Source: Nitrosarchaeum sp. (GTDB lineage Archaea > Thermoproteota > Nitrososphaeria > Nitrososphaerales > Nitrosopumilaceae). Taken from it: 64,000 bases of DNA. Of this stretch, positions 46,454 through 55,524 are shown in pieces. Location of the stretch: assembly GCA_002737445.1 (NCBI GenBank), contig NSIR01000004.1, positions 1 to 64,000 of the forward strand, in the 5' to 3' direction. The notes beneath the pieces are model-generated. The model made no database searches, had not been told where the DNA came from, and was given only the letters and a program-made list of their open reading frames with translations. The number at the start of each line of letters is the position of its first letter. The first letter of the stretch is position 1. Both the position numbers and the translations under genes were made by a program.

Positions 46454-46604
46454 TAATCAGAAATGACTGCATGTGTTTATAATAATTACAGTTAGGTTGG
46501 TTTAGTTTCAATTTATGTGATCAAAATAGGTGTAAATTGATGATCTACTGGTCTAATACCTGAAAAAATTAAATAATAAAAAATAACAATTGAATTCAAG
46601 TACA

Positions 46605-46841
46605 ATGAGTGAAGCAACTAAAAGAAAAGCCAAAAAACTTGTTGAAATAGGTGGCGTGATTAAAATCGATGAAGATCTTTACCAAATAAAATCTTCCTCT
46701 GATCCTGAGAAATCTTACTTTGTTACTTCTGATAGCTGTGAATGCCCTGGATTCAAAAATTTTTATAAATTTCATCATGGTAAGGGATTAAAAGCGAATT
46801 GTTCTCACCTTGAGGCAATAAGAATTTTTAAAGACTCTTAA
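46605..46841 (+). CDS. SWIM-type zinc finger protein
   Basis: 78 residues from ATG 46605; a TTG at 46590 would add 5. It has the SWIM pattern Cys-x-Cys then Cys-x-His: CECPGFKNF near residue 45 and NCSHLEA near residue 65. An N-terminal basic helix (TKRKAKKLVEIGG) may contact DNA. SWIM domains bind DNA or proteins and often accompany SNF2 enzymes; one such gene lies 1.2 kb downstream. Confidence 0.75.
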   Translation: MSEATKRKAKKLVEIGGVIKIDEDLYQIKSSSDPEKSYFVTSDSCECPGFKNFYKFHHGKGLKANCSHLEAIRIFKDS

Positions 46842-47091
46842 AATTATTTTTCAATTTATAAATTAAATAAACATGATATCTTTGAATTAACTTTACACTT
46901 GTAATTATTTTATATTTTAAAATATAATTTTTTTATGTGAAACATATATTCTATTATTCTTTTTATTGTAATTTATGGTTGTTTAAAGTTCCAACTTGAG
47001 CCTATTTTTTTATCAAAATTATTTTTACATGAATTTACTATATTTGAATACTCATGTTCTTTAACTTGGATTATTATTCATTATTGATAAT

Positions 47092-47751
47092 ATGGATTTA
47101 GAAATGTTCCGTAATGATGTATGTACTTTAACCGATAAGCTGATTCTAAATTTAAAAGAATCTGATTTTCAAAAACTTGATCATGTGAGAGAACAATTAT
47201 TAGAATTATATAAAAAGAATCTTGTAAAAATTAATCATTCAGTTTTAGAACTAATATGCGCGTCTAATTTAATTGCACGTGGATATACTGTGGACGTAGA
47301 AAAACAAATTTCAGATATCTTGGTTTGTGATATATTTGCAGCAAAAGGTGATGGAAATACGATTATTGAAATTGAAACTGGCTTTACTCCCCCTGATCAT
47401 GCGATGGATACTATAGATTATTTTACCGCCAGAATAATAAGTAAAATTGCTAGATACAGTCAATATTGTTCAAAATTCTCTTTGGCAACACCTGCGATTG
47501 GATTAATGCCAATTCCAAAAATTTTTCTTATTCCTCCTCACGCACGAAATGAATCTGATGTAAAAAAAATTAAAGTTCTATGTGATAGATATTATAAAAA
47601 TCCAGAAATATCTTATTTTGATATCTTGAATGCTCATTTGCATTCAATCTATTTGATAAATATAGACAAGGGAATCACTCGAGAACTTGATCCTCAAGGA
47701 TATGTTGATCTTACTATTGATTTACTTCAAAGAAGCGATGTGGATTATTGA
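47092..47751 (+). CDS. Possible PD-(D/E)xK nuclease-fold protein
   Basis: 219 residues. A helical first part precedes ICASNLIARGYTVDVEKQ, then DILVCDIFAAKGDGNTIIEIETG near residues 83-105, which fits the D-x(n)-ExE core of restriction-endonuclease-like folds. After this come ARIISKIARYSQYCSKFSLA and a helical end. It could cut or bind nucleic acid. The fold call is from pattern alone and no partner methylase is present. Confidence 0.5.
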   Translation: MDLEMFRNDVCTLTDKLILNLKESDFQKLDHVREQLLELYKKNLVKINHSVLELICASNLIARGYTVDVEKQISDILVCDIFAAKGDGNTIIEIETGFTPPDHAMDTIDYFTARIISKIARYSQYCSKFSLATPAIGLMPIPKIFLIPPHARNESDVKKIKVLCDRYYKNPEISYFDILNAHLHSIYLINIDKGITRELDPQGYVDLTIDLLQRSDVDY

Positions 47752-47802
47752 GCCTAATTTAAAATTGAAAAAATACAAATTCATCTTCAATTTAGTACTA
47801 GT

Positions 47803-47937
47803 ATGATTTGTGCTGCATGTGAGACTAGAAAACACTATGAGTGTATTGACTGTGTAAAGAATCACGAAACCTATCTTTGTCAGTGTGATTGCCATGATGA
47901 AAATACAAAACCTCACCCTTTTGACAAGCCTCATTAA
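47803..47937 (+). CDS. 44-residue Cys/His-rich protein
   Basis: From ATG 47803 it reads MICAACETRKHYECIDCVK, then CQCDCHDE and a His/Pro end. Seven Cys and five His in 44 residues predict a bi-metal fold, resembling a B-box or cross-brace knuckle. It lies between the nuclease-like gene and the SNF2 gene on the same strand. Confidence 0.65.
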   Translation: MICAACETRKHYECIDCVKNHETYLCQCDCHDENTKPHPFDKPH

Positions 47938-48085
47938 TCTGAATTTTATTGTAATTTTCTTAAAATTTAGTGCCTAAGTCAAGAATTCATTCTTATTTTA
48001 ACTATTGTAGATTTTTTAGGATCAAAAGTATGATCGTAAAAAATATCAAGATTCATAAGTCAAAAAAACTTTCTATCCACAAATT

Positions 48086-49810
48086 ATGGTGACATCTATG
48101 GAAAATTTCGGAACATTGGAGTATGTTTTGGATAAATATTCGAAAATTTGGAGTTGGAAGGTGACAGGTCAACGTGCAGTTAGTATGATCTCACGATTAG
48201 TGCCTGAGGCATGGTATGGTGAAAACACTGATGAGGTAATAATTCCTGATAGTATAGAAAGTGTAAAGCAAATAAAGCTGATTATGGATAGATATCCACT
48301 TGAAATTCTATCTAAATCTGCTTGGCAAAGAAAAATCATTAAAACATATACTCCAAAACCAGTACAGCAACCAGCAAAATATCATCTAAATCGTGCAAAA
48401 GCTGGAGAACAATTTAGGGGAAAATTATTGAATTTTCAAAAAGAAGGATTGGATTTTTTATTAAAATCATCTGGTAATGCACTACTTGCAGATGAAATGG
48501 GATTGGGAAAAACAGTACAAACATTATCCTATGTTGCAACTGAAAAACAAACTTTTCCAGTACTTGTAGTTGCACCATTAGTGACATTAAATAACTGGGA
48601 AAGGGAAATTACCAAATTTATGAAGAAAAAAAGTAGGAATGGAAGAATTATTGAATCTGAATCATCATCATCTACGATTATCCGAACTGGAAAATCTAAA
48701 GACTTGCCTATTACTGATTTTTATATTATAAATTATGAATTACTTTACAAACGACTATCTGATTTATCTAAACTTAATATTCGCACTATAGTCTGTGATG
48801 AAGTTCACAATTTACGATCAAAAACAACACAAAAATACAAAGCAGTTAAAAAATTAGCTGCACTATCTTCACTTTCATATAGAATTGGTCTTTCAGGTAC
48901 GCCAATTTATAATCGAGGGTCTGAAATCTGGCCAATCGTAGATATTCTTAGACCTGGCTTACTTGGAAGTTTTAAGGAATTTTGTGAATACTTTTGCTAT
49001 GTAAATGAAAAAGGTAAAGCAATCGTGCTTGAAAATAAGCGAGCGTCACTTAGAAATGAATTGCAAAAACATGTGATGTTGAGACGAAAAAAATCTGACG
49101 TTCTTAAAGAATTAAAGGATAAAGTTCGATATAAGGAAGTAATTGATGCCGACGTTGATTATTATTTTGATGAATTAGGAAAAATATGGAGTAAATTAGA
49201 AGAAGAACAAAAACAGGCTGAAACCGCTTTTGATAAATCTGCATCATACCAGAGAGCAATTCAAAGTGAAAGACAGATTGCAGGTATTGCCAAAGTTCCA
49301 CATGTGATTAATTTTGTTAAAAATATTATGGAAATAGAAGAGAGTGTAGTAGTTTTCTGTCATCATAAAGTTATTCATAAATTATTACATGAGCGTCTTG
49401 AGGAATTTTCTCCAGTTTCAATTATTGGTGGACAATCAGATAAAAATCGTCAAGAAGCAATTGATAAATTTCAAAGAGGGGAATCAAAATTAATGATAGC
49501 AGGTATACGAGCTGGTAATGTGGGAATTAATTTAACTAGAGCTAAATACGTAATTTTTGCTGAATTAGATTGGAGTCCTGCAATTCATAGACAGGCTGAA
49601 GATCGTTTACATAGAATTGGTCAAAAGAATACCGTTTTTGCATACTATCTAATTGGAAAAGGTACTCTGGATGATCATGTTGCAAATATTTTAGTGGATA
49701 AAAGCTATGAAATTGATTCCATTATGGATGAAACTGCAGATACATATGAAAATAAAGACAAGGCAGAATTAATCCTTGCACAAATTCATGATAAAATACG
49801 ATCTAAATAA
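48086..49810 (+). CDS. SNF2-family helicase-like ATPase
   Basis: 574 residues of the SMARCAL1-like single-core type. A 120-residue lead-in precedes motif I DEMGLGKTVQTL near residue 137, motif II DEVHNL near residue 239, motif III GLSGTPIYN near residue 271, and the helicase C block DKFQRGESKLMIAG near residue 460 ending RQAEDRLHRIGQKN near residue 505. It remodels or translocates on DNA rather than unwinding it. Close to SWIM, nuclease-like and Cys-rich genes, which suggests DNA repair or fork handling. Confidence 0.88.
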   Translation: MVTSMENFGTLEYVLDKYSKIWSWKVTGQRAVSMISRLVPEAWYGENTDEVIIPDSIESVKQIKLIMDRYPLEILSKSAWQRKIIKTYTPKPVQQPAKYHLNRAKAGEQFRGKLLNFQKEGLDFLLKSSGNALLADEMGLGKTVQTLSYVATEKQTFPVLVVAPLVTLNNWEREITKFMKKKSRNGRIIESESSSSTIIRTGKSKDLPITDFYIINYELLYKRLSDLSKLNIRTIVCDEVHNLRSKTTQKYKAVKKLAALSSLSYRIGLSGTPIYNRGSEIWPIVDILRPGLLGSFKEFCEYFCYVNEKGKAIVLENKRASLRNELQKHVMLRRKKSDVLKELKDKVRYKEVIDADVDYYFDELGKIWSKLEEEQKQAETAFDKSASYQRAIQSERQIAGIAKVPHVINFVKNIMEIEESVVVFCHHKVIHKLLHERLEEFSPVSIIGGQSDKNRQEAIDKFQRGESKLMIAGIRAGNVGINLTRAKYVIFAELDWSPAIHRQAEDRLHRIGQKNTVFAYYLIGKGTLDDHVANILVDKSYEIDSIMDETADTYENKDKAELILAQIHDKIRSK

Positions 49811-49835
49811 GAAAATTTTTAATTTCACACTTGGA

Positions 49836-49844
49836 AGATATATG
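49836..49844 (+). promoter_or_regulatory. TATA-like box for superoxide dismutase
   Basis: The sequence agatatatg is centred 26 bases upstream of ATG 49866, which predicts a leaderless messenger. Confidence 0.45.
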
Positions 49845-49865
49845 TGGATAATACTTGATTAGATT

Positions 49866-50492
49866 ATGGTCAAATACGAATTACCTAAACTACCTTATGG
49901 ATATGATGAATTAGAACCATTCATAGATAAACAAACTATGGAAATTCATCACAAAAAACATCATCAAGCATATGTTGATGGATTAAATAAAACACTAGCA
50001 AAAATATCTAGTGAATTTCATCCACAATACATTTCAGCTGTATTATCTGATTTAGATGCAATTCCAGAATCTGTGAGAAGTGAAGTTAATTTCTTTGGTG
50101 GTGGTTTTGAAAATCATAAATTATTTTGGGAAACAATGACTCCAAAACCAATTGATCAACCAATTGGTAAATTAGGTGATGCCATAGATGTGTATTTTGA
50201 TAATTTTGAAAATTTTAAAAAAGAATTTTCAAACAAATCTATGTCTATACAGGGAAGTGGGTGGTGCTGGCTTGTATTTAATCAAACATTTAACAAAATA
50301 GAAATGATTACTACATCTAATCAGGATAGTCCATGGTCAATAAGAAAAATACCTCTTTTAGGATTAGATCTGTGGGAACATGCTTACTATCTTAAATATG
50401 AAAATAAACGACTTGACTATATTTCTGCATGGTGGAATGTGGTAAATTGGGACTATGTTGGAAATCGATTTTCTGAATTATCTCAAGATTAA
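49866..50492 (+). CDS. sod: Fe/Mn superoxide dismutase
   Basis: 208 residues. Metal ligands are read as His in MEIHHKKHHQAYVDGL near residue 27, His in GGGFENHKLFWE near residue 82, and Asp/His in GLDLWEHAYYLKYENKR near residue 166. The block GSGWCWLVFN near residue 134 is typical. It detoxifies superoxide in the cytoplasm, as expected in an aerobic ammonia oxidiser. Fe versus Mn cannot be decided. Confidence 0.95.
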   Translation: MVKYELPKLPYGYDELEPFIDKQTMEIHHKKHHQAYVDGLNKTLAKISSEFHPQYISAVLSDLDAIPESVRSEVNFFGGGFENHKLFWETMTPKPIDQPIGKLGDAIDVYFDNFENFKKEFSNKSMSIQGSGWCWLVFNQTFNKIEMITTSNQDSPWSIRKIPLLGLDLWEHAYYLKYENKRLDYISAWWNVVNWDYVGNRFSELSQD

Positions 50493-50535
50493 TTGTAACG
50501 AAAATCTTAAGTTTGTGGAAAAACATGTTAATTGA

Positions 50536-50610
50536 ATGAAAGACGACTTGGCGACTTGTGAGAATTTCAATGAACGAGTTTATGCTGTCTTTCATCTCAT
50601 AAATGTTTAA
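50536..50610 (+). other. Short frame bounded by an inverted repeat
   Basis: Between sod and the next gene, atgaaagac (50536-50544) and gtctttcat (50587-50595) form a 9-base inverted repeat around 42 bases that are less AT-rich than the surroundings. The same stretch is an open frame of 24 codons starting ATG. It may be a small RNA, a regulatory hairpin or a microprotein. Confidence 0.25.
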
Positions 50611-50634
50611 GTCACATTCATAATTTTAGGGAAT

Positions 50635-50985
50635 ATGAAATTAGTAGCTACAATTATCTTTTTTTTAATTATAGCCGGTGCAACATGGTATTTTGGATTT
50701 TATAATATTAACCCCATTCCTACTCCAGAATCATTCAAAGAAAAACTATCTGAACTAAATGTTCAATTTAGCACAACTAAAACACAATTTGAGAATGGAG
50801 TTATGGACGCAAAAACCTATAAAAAATCACTTGAAGACTTGATGGATAAGCAAGAAAAATTATATGCAGAAGTAAAAAAATACACTTGGACTGAATCACA
50901 AATAGCTGAATATACAAGCTGGGCTAGGGGAATAATGAAATTTCCAAGCGATATAGATAATGAATATCAAAAATATTTCAAGTAA
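50635..50985 (+). CDS. Small membrane-anchored or exported protein
   Basis: 116 residues with an N-terminal hydrophobic segment (about 2-21, LVATIIFFLIIAGATWYFGF) that serves as signal or anchor, then a charged helical domain (LNVQFSTTKTQFENGVMDA, then LEDLMDKQEKLYAEVKKY). No family recognised. Confidence 0.6.
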   Translation: MKLVATIIFFLIIAGATWYFGFYNINPIPTPESFKEKLSELNVQFSTTKTQFENGVMDAKTYKKSLEDLMDKQEKLYAEVKKYTWTESQIAEYTSWARGIMKFPSDIDNEYQKYFK

Positions 50986-51067
50986 CCTATCGTCATATGA
51001 TATCTATCTTTATTCTTCATTATAATTTCTAAAAAGATACTAATACTCAAAAAAATTTCAATAAATT

Positions 51068-51319
51068 ATGGATTTTATGCTTGAGGAAGAATTATTGGAT
51101 TTAATGACATTTTGTTTACAAAATCCTAACTCTGCTGAAATAATGGAAAAGAAAAAAAGAATTACTGAAATAGGTCAAGAACTTTTTTTGGATGGTGGGA
51201 TAGATGCACTTGAAAATTTTTTCTTTTCATTAAAAAATAGAATTATTCAAGAAATAGAAAAAGATCCAACTCCATTGCGTTCGCTATGGAATGGACTAAC
51301 TACTGAATGGCACTACTAG
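51068..51319 (+). CDS. Uncharacterised 83-residue protein
   Basis: Acidic N-terminus (MDFMLEEELLDLMTFCLQN), helical, ending in a Trp-rich stretch (LRSLWNGLTTEWHY). Soluble. No domain recognised. Confidence 0.55.
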   Translation: MDFMLEEELLDLMTFCLQNPNSAEIMEKKKRITEIGQELFLDGGIDALENFFFSLKNRIIQEIEKDPTPLRSLWNGLTTEWHY

Positions 51320-51335
51320 TTATCTGAAAGATTTT

Positions 51336-51479
51336 CTAGCCTCTACCGATTCTAAAAATAGCTGTACTGCATTTTGGACAGGTTCCTTTTAGAGCTGGTT
51401 TGCCATTTTTCATGGTGTATGGTTTTGCGCCATCGATGTCTCTTTTATCTCGGCACTTAACACAATATCCTATTGTCAT
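51336..51479 (-). CDS. 47-residue zinc-ribbon protein (DUF5679-like)
   Basis: From an ATG at 51479 it reads MTIGYCVKCRDKRDIDGA, then KNGKPALKGTCPKC, then IFRIGRG. Two CxxC pairs with a central Lys-rich Gly turn match the small DUF5679 group, which resembles the C4 fingers of topoisomerase I. Probably nucleic-acid binding. Confidence 0.75.
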   Translation of the reverse strand: MTIGYCVKCRDKRDIDGAKPYTMKNGKPALKGTCPKCSTAIFRIGRG

Positions 51480-51627
51480 AATCATACTAGGCTCATCCCC
51501 TATTAGCCGGATCTTGTTAAACTTTTTTTACTATAAAGCAAATCTCTGATCTTAATTTTTAACTTGTGATGCTATTTTAATTTAGTAAAAATAGGTTCCA
51601 TAATTCATTTTTGTGCAATAATTTCTT

Positions 51628-52065
51628 TTAACTTGTTATTGTAATAATTTTTTGCTCTGTTAAAGCTGCACCCATTATATCTGTTCCATCATCTGCAGCC
51701 TCCCAAACAAAAATCTCGACTGTATACACGTCTGAAATCTTTGGTACCCATGATAATGCGGGACTAAAAGTTTGCCCTGCATTTATGGTACTACTTATCC
51801 ATCCAAGTGACACAACAATGCCTTCTTGATTTTTAACTTGAACGATATATGTAAAATTCTGATTTTTTTCTTGATTATTTTTTACATCTGCTGAGATCTG
51901 AACTTGTTGATTTACATTGATTTGGTTTGGTAGTTTATTGTTAGACGCATCTACTAATCGTACATTACTAATATTCATTTTCTCTAATTGAGTGATTGCA
52001 AATACTGGATTAAATAAAATTATAAAAATCATTAAAACCGCAAAGATACTAAAAATTTGCTTCAT
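51628..52065 (-). CDS. Exported Ig-like protein
   Basis: 145 residues with a signal peptide (about 1-24, IFAVLMIFIILFNPVFA) followed by a single beta-sandwich of the CARDB type (VNQQVQISADVKNNQEKNQN, then YTVEIFVWEAADDG). Cell-surface adhesion or structural role is likely. Similar domains occur across thaumarchaeal exported proteins. Confidence 0.7.
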   Translation of the reverse strand: MKQIFSIFAVLMIFIILFNPVFAITQLEKMNISNVRLVDASNNKLPNQINVNQQVQISADVKNNQEKNQNFTYIVQVKNQEGIVVSLGWISSTINAGQTFSPALSWVPKISDVYTVEIFVWEAADDGTDIMGAALTEQKIITITS

Positions 52066-52174
52066 GATAATTTACTGAAATTTTTAATTAATAAATCATT
52101 TCTATGATAATGTACTTTTGACTATTTTTTTTTAAACACGTGAGCCTATATGATGTCTCTCAAAATTCTTGCGA

Positions 52175-53470
52175 TTAAATTTTAACTCTATAGTAATCCC
52201 ATCGTTCAGGATCAAATCTGGTGACAAATTCTAATTCTTCTTTATTTATTCTAGATTCAATGACATTTCGTAGTGCAAAACTAGTCAAATATTTGTATTT
52301 TTTAGCGTGAGCTTGCATGATAAACATATGGCGCATTTCACTACCTCCTTTTAATCCCCAATAACCAATTTTTAGTGCTAAAGGTTCTAGAAATATTGTA
52401 TTGTTAAGCCCATAATTCTCATCTTTAATTTCCGGTCTTAGTTTGTAATTTTCTAGAGGTCCGCCTTTGGAAAATCCGATTATCTCACCTTTGGAATCAT
52501 TTAATCTTAATGTGTTGAGAATCGTATTTTGATCTTTTACGGCTTCGTCAAAATTTTCTTTGCCAAATTGGAGTGGTTTTGGTAATTCTAAAAATATGGC
52601 ATGTATTGATTTGATAAACTGTGCATCTACACGTGTATTCATTTTTTCAATAGTTGGAACCAATTTTAGATTGTCATATGTGCAGTTTGCCTGTATTCTA
52701 ATTTCTTGCTGTCTGATATTCATAAAAGACAATACTGTATCAAAAAAATTCTTTCTCATGTGTTTTGGCAATGATTCTAAGATAAATTGAGACATTTCAT
52801 TTTCCTTGGTTAATAATTCTTCAAAATACACTACCGCATTTTTGATAATATCTGATGATCTCCATGCTAAGGCATGTGCATTCATTTTTGCCATTTCTAT
52901 TGCTTTTGTAAAATCTCCAACTACATACCCACTCATTCTATCCACAACTGAAAGATACCAACCTAAATTCATAAAGTGTTCTTGTTCTGTTTGGTTGTTC
53001 TTTGTTAATTCAGAATTTTTGAAAAATTCTTGAATTTGATGTTCTGCATCTTCTTTTATCTTACCGCTCCATGGGTATGATGTTCTTAGTATGAGTACTT
53101 TGATTAAATTTAAATCTAATTTTGTAATTTCTAAAAGTTTTCCAAATCTAGTATCATTTGAAATAAATTTCAAAACATTTTCTTCATGCGGTTTATCTGA
53201 ATTTTTTTCTGGATCAAAATCATGGAATAATGAGGCTACATACAAATATTTCAAATCTAGTAATGAAAACTTTTTTGAAGTGCTATTGAGATTGGCTGAT
53301 AAAAGTGAAATATGTGTAACTTCTAACTCATGATAGATATTGTGATATCCATAGTAGTCTTTACCCAATCCCTGGGTTTCAAATAACTCAATGACATAAT
53401 CTAGTATTTCAATATAACAATTTTCAGTGATACCGCTTTTTTGAATTAAATTAATTATCTCATTTTTCAT
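52175..53470 (-). CDS. HD-domain protein fused to an acyltransferase-like domain
   Basis: 431 residues from the ATG at 53470; a TTG at 53497 would add 9. Residues about 30-200 look like an HD phosphohydrolase: GYHNIYHELEVTH (metal His), then ASLFHDFDP with the HD pair at 83-84, and a later Asp in VVDRMSGYVVGD. Residues about 285-431 resemble a GNAT acyltransferase (GEIIGFSKGGPLENY, then NNTIFLEPLALKIGYWG and HMFIMQAHAKKYKYLTSFA). This pairing is unusual. Both halves are fold guesses by eye; substrate unknown. Confidence 0.55.
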   Translation of the reverse strand: MKNEIINLIQKSGITENCYIEILDYVIELFETQGLGKDYYGYHNIYHELEVTHISLLSANLNSTSKKFSLLDLKYLYVASLFHDFDPEKNSDKPHEENVLKFISNDTRFGKLLEITKLDLNLIKVLILRTSYPWSGKIKEDAEHQIQEFFKNSELTKNNQTEQEHFMNLGWYLSVVDRMSGYVVGDFTKAIEMAKMNAHALAWRSSDIIKNAVVYFEELLTKENEMSQFILESLPKHMRKNFFDTVLSFMNIRQQEIRIQANCTYDNLKLVPTIEKMNTRVDAQFIKSIHAIFLELPKPLQFGKENFDEAVKDQNTILNTLRLNDSKGEIIGFSKGGPLENYKLRPEIKDENYGLNNTIFLEPLALKIGYWGLKGGSEMRHMFIMQAHAKKYKYLTSFALRNVIESRINKEELEFVTRFDPERWDYYRVKI

Positions 53471-53665
53471 TGTGAGTTGATTTACAAATTCTTGCAATAA
53501 TCGTTGATTGTAATTGGTATTTTTAAATATGTTCGTGATTAATCTTTTTTCTTTAGATTGGGTTAATTTCTTTAGTGTGATTTACCTATTATTTTGGAAA
53601 GATTCAATAGAATTACATTTTTTCTATTTTTATTGTCAATTGATTTGAATCTACTTGAATGTCTT

Positions 53666-54037
53666 ATGAATATTCATGAAAAAGAATCTTTAGAATTTGT
53701 TCTTCACATTGAAGGACGTGATTATTCTTTATCTGATGTTTCTATAGTAAATTCCCCAATACCAGTTAATTCCCCTACAACCAGAGGTGGAGTATATTTT
53801 TCTGATACATTTGCCTTTAAAATAAAAGGAACAATTTATGATCTTTCTGTTATTCCATTATTATCAAAAACCATGTTGGGTCCAAATACGGAATTTGGTG
53901 AAATTAAAATTACAACACAAATTGTAGACCATGATAAAAAAATACCATTATCTATTTTTACAAATTTAATAAATAGTGTACAAAGTCCATCTAGTATTGA
54001 ATTAAATATGATTTTGTTGAGACTAGAATCTGATTAA
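53666..54037 (+). CDS. Uncharacterised beta-rich protein
   Basis: 123 residues from ATG 53666; an upstream TTG at 53594 would add a hydrophobic stretch that looks non-coding. Beta-rich with SLEFVLHIEGRDYSLSDVSI and GVYFSDTFAFKIKGTIYDL. No domain recognised. Stop overlaps the convergent J-domain gene by four bases. Confidence 0.55.
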   Translation: MNIHEKESLEFVLHIEGRDYSLSDVSIVNSPIPVNSPTTRGGVYFSDTFAFKIKGTIYDLSVIPLLSKTMLGPNTEFGEIKITTQIVDHDKKIPLSIFTNLINSVQSPSSIELNMILLRLESD

Positions 54038-54600
54038 TTTTTCTTAAAATATCTATCGTATTTTTTGCGTAACTCCTCATTTGATAATATCTCATACGCT
54101 TTATTGATTTGAACCATTATCTCTTCTGATTTTTTTGATTTGTTTTTATCTGGATGTATTTTTTTTGCCAATATCCTATATTGATTTTTTATTTCTACAC
54201 TTGATGCATTTTGTGAAATCTCTAATATTTTATAGTAATCTGGTAATGAAGAATTTTTTGACGTGATTCTGAATTCATTTTCCTCTTCTGAAATATTTTT
54301 TGATCCAATTGGTTCGTAATCATCCGTCCAATCCGAATGATATTTCTCATATGTCTTATCTTTTTTTGAATCAAATTCTGTAAAATCATATGGTGTTTTT
54401 CTTCTAAGAATTATATCTCTAGCAAGATATACAAATAGGCATATGACTATTAGTGCAAAACTTCCAAATAATATTATTTTTTGTTCATCTGTTACAATTA
54501 ACTCCGTTTCTATTTTTTTCTTATTATCTAACTGCCCTGAAACCGTATGAATCATGCCTATGAAAATTATACCAATTATGACCATGCTTATTTTTTTCAT
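54034..54600 (-). CDS. Membrane-anchored J-domain protein
   Basis: 188 residues. A signal-like hydrophobic start (about 5-22), then a transmembrane helix (about 43-61, IILFGSFALIVICLFVYLA), a charged linker, and a C-terminal J domain (about 122-186) with DYYKILEISQNASSVEIKNQ and the HPDK loop. The HPD tripeptide that stimulates Hsp70 ATPase is intact. It probably recruits DnaK/Hsp70 to the membrane. It starts one base after the stop of the Lrp gene. Confidence 0.85.
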   Translation of the reverse strand: MKKISMVIIGIIFIGMIHTVSGQLDNKKKIETELIVTDEQKIILFGSFALIVICLFVYLARDIILRRKTPYDFTEFDSKKDKTYEKYHSDWTDDYEPIGSKNISEEENEFRITSKNSSLPDYYKILEISQNASSVEIKNQYRILAKKIHPDKNKSKKSEEIMVQINKAYEILSNEELRKKYDRYFKKN

Positions 54601-54601
54601 T

Positions 54602-55045
54602 TTATGTCAATCTAAAATCTTCTTTAGCTGTATTTAGAACAACATGTGTGTTTGTATTTTCTATGTTTTGTATTGTGGCTAAACCTTTCACAAAATCACT
54701 CAATTCTTTACGCGATTTGAATTTTGCAATAACTAGAGTATCTGTATCCCCAGTAATATCATAAACCCCACACACATTCTCCATTTTTGATAGTTCTAAT
54801 TCAATGTCTATTATCTTATCTTTTTTTCCAATTATTTCGATTATTGCCGTAAGAGTATATCCTAATTTTTCATGATCTATTAGTGTCGTGTACCCTTTGA
54901 TTATTTTTTCTTTTTCTAATTTTTTTATTCTTGATAATACCGTTACTGTTGATATTCCAATCCTTAATGCAAGCTGCCTTGCAGATAATCTGGCATCCAT
55001 CATCAAATTTCTAAGAATTTTTTCATCAGTTTCATCAAAATTCAT
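54602..55045 (-). CDS. Lrp/AsnC family transcriptional regulator
   Basis: 147 residues from the ATG at 55045; a start at 55069 would add 8. Helix-turn-helix at about 3-50 (DETDEKILRNLMMDARLSA, then LRIGISTVTVLSRIKKLEKE), followed by the RAM domain (TAIIEIIGKKDKIIDIELEL, then GVYDITGDTDTLVIAKF). It senses an amino acid or similar effector. One transcript with the J-domain gene is likely. Confidence 0.92.
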   Translation of the reverse strand: MNFDETDEKILRNLMMDARLSARQLALRIGISTVTVLSRIKKLEKEKIIKGYTTLIDHEKLGYTLTAIIEIIGKKDKIIDIELELSKMENVCGVYDITGDTDTLVIAKFKSRKELSDFVKGLATIQNIENTNTHVVLNTAKEDFRLT

Positions 55046-55167
55046 ATCTATTCTATAAATCAAAAACATATTTAAATTTTAAGTGGTTTATCAAACAGGT
55101 GTTTGATTTTCTTTATTTTATATTTTATTTTAGATTGATTATAATAGAAAGGAAATGAAATTTCATA

Positions 55168-55395
55168 ATGGCACAAATTGACGAATTGATTTCTAAAGGT
55201 AAAAGTTTTTTAGAAATTGAAAACTTTGAGGATGCTTTATCATATTTTGAACAAGCATTAATTTTAAATAAAAAAAATCCTGAGATTTGGAATTTTAAGG
55301 CTGTATGCCTACGTAGTTTGGGAAGATACGAGGAAGCACTAGAATGTTTTAATCAATCATTAAAAATTGATCCAAGGGATAAACATGCTTCATGA
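55168..55395 (+). CDS. Short TPR protein
   Basis: 75 residues forming two TPR units (FLEIENFEDALSYFEQALIL and AVCLRSLGRYEEALECFNQ). Probably a small adaptor. Ends about 130 bases before the TFB gene. Confidence 0.75.
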   Translation: MAQIDELISKGKSFLEIENFEDALSYFEQALILNKKNPEIWNFKAVCLRSLGRYEEALECFNQSLKIDPRDKHAS

Positions 55396-55524
55396 TTAAT
55401 TTGATTTTTCCTTTAAATTATTTTTACAAAAATTTGAATTTTTTGGACTAGAGAATTATCCAACACAGTACTTGGAAAAAAAATCACACTAGTTATTATT
55501 AAGTGGCTCACATCTGTTATTATT

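Noticed and set aside
46605-49810. Interpretation as a mobile defence island
   Set aside because: No integrase, transposase, toxin pair or base-composition break is seen; the genes look like resident lineage genes.
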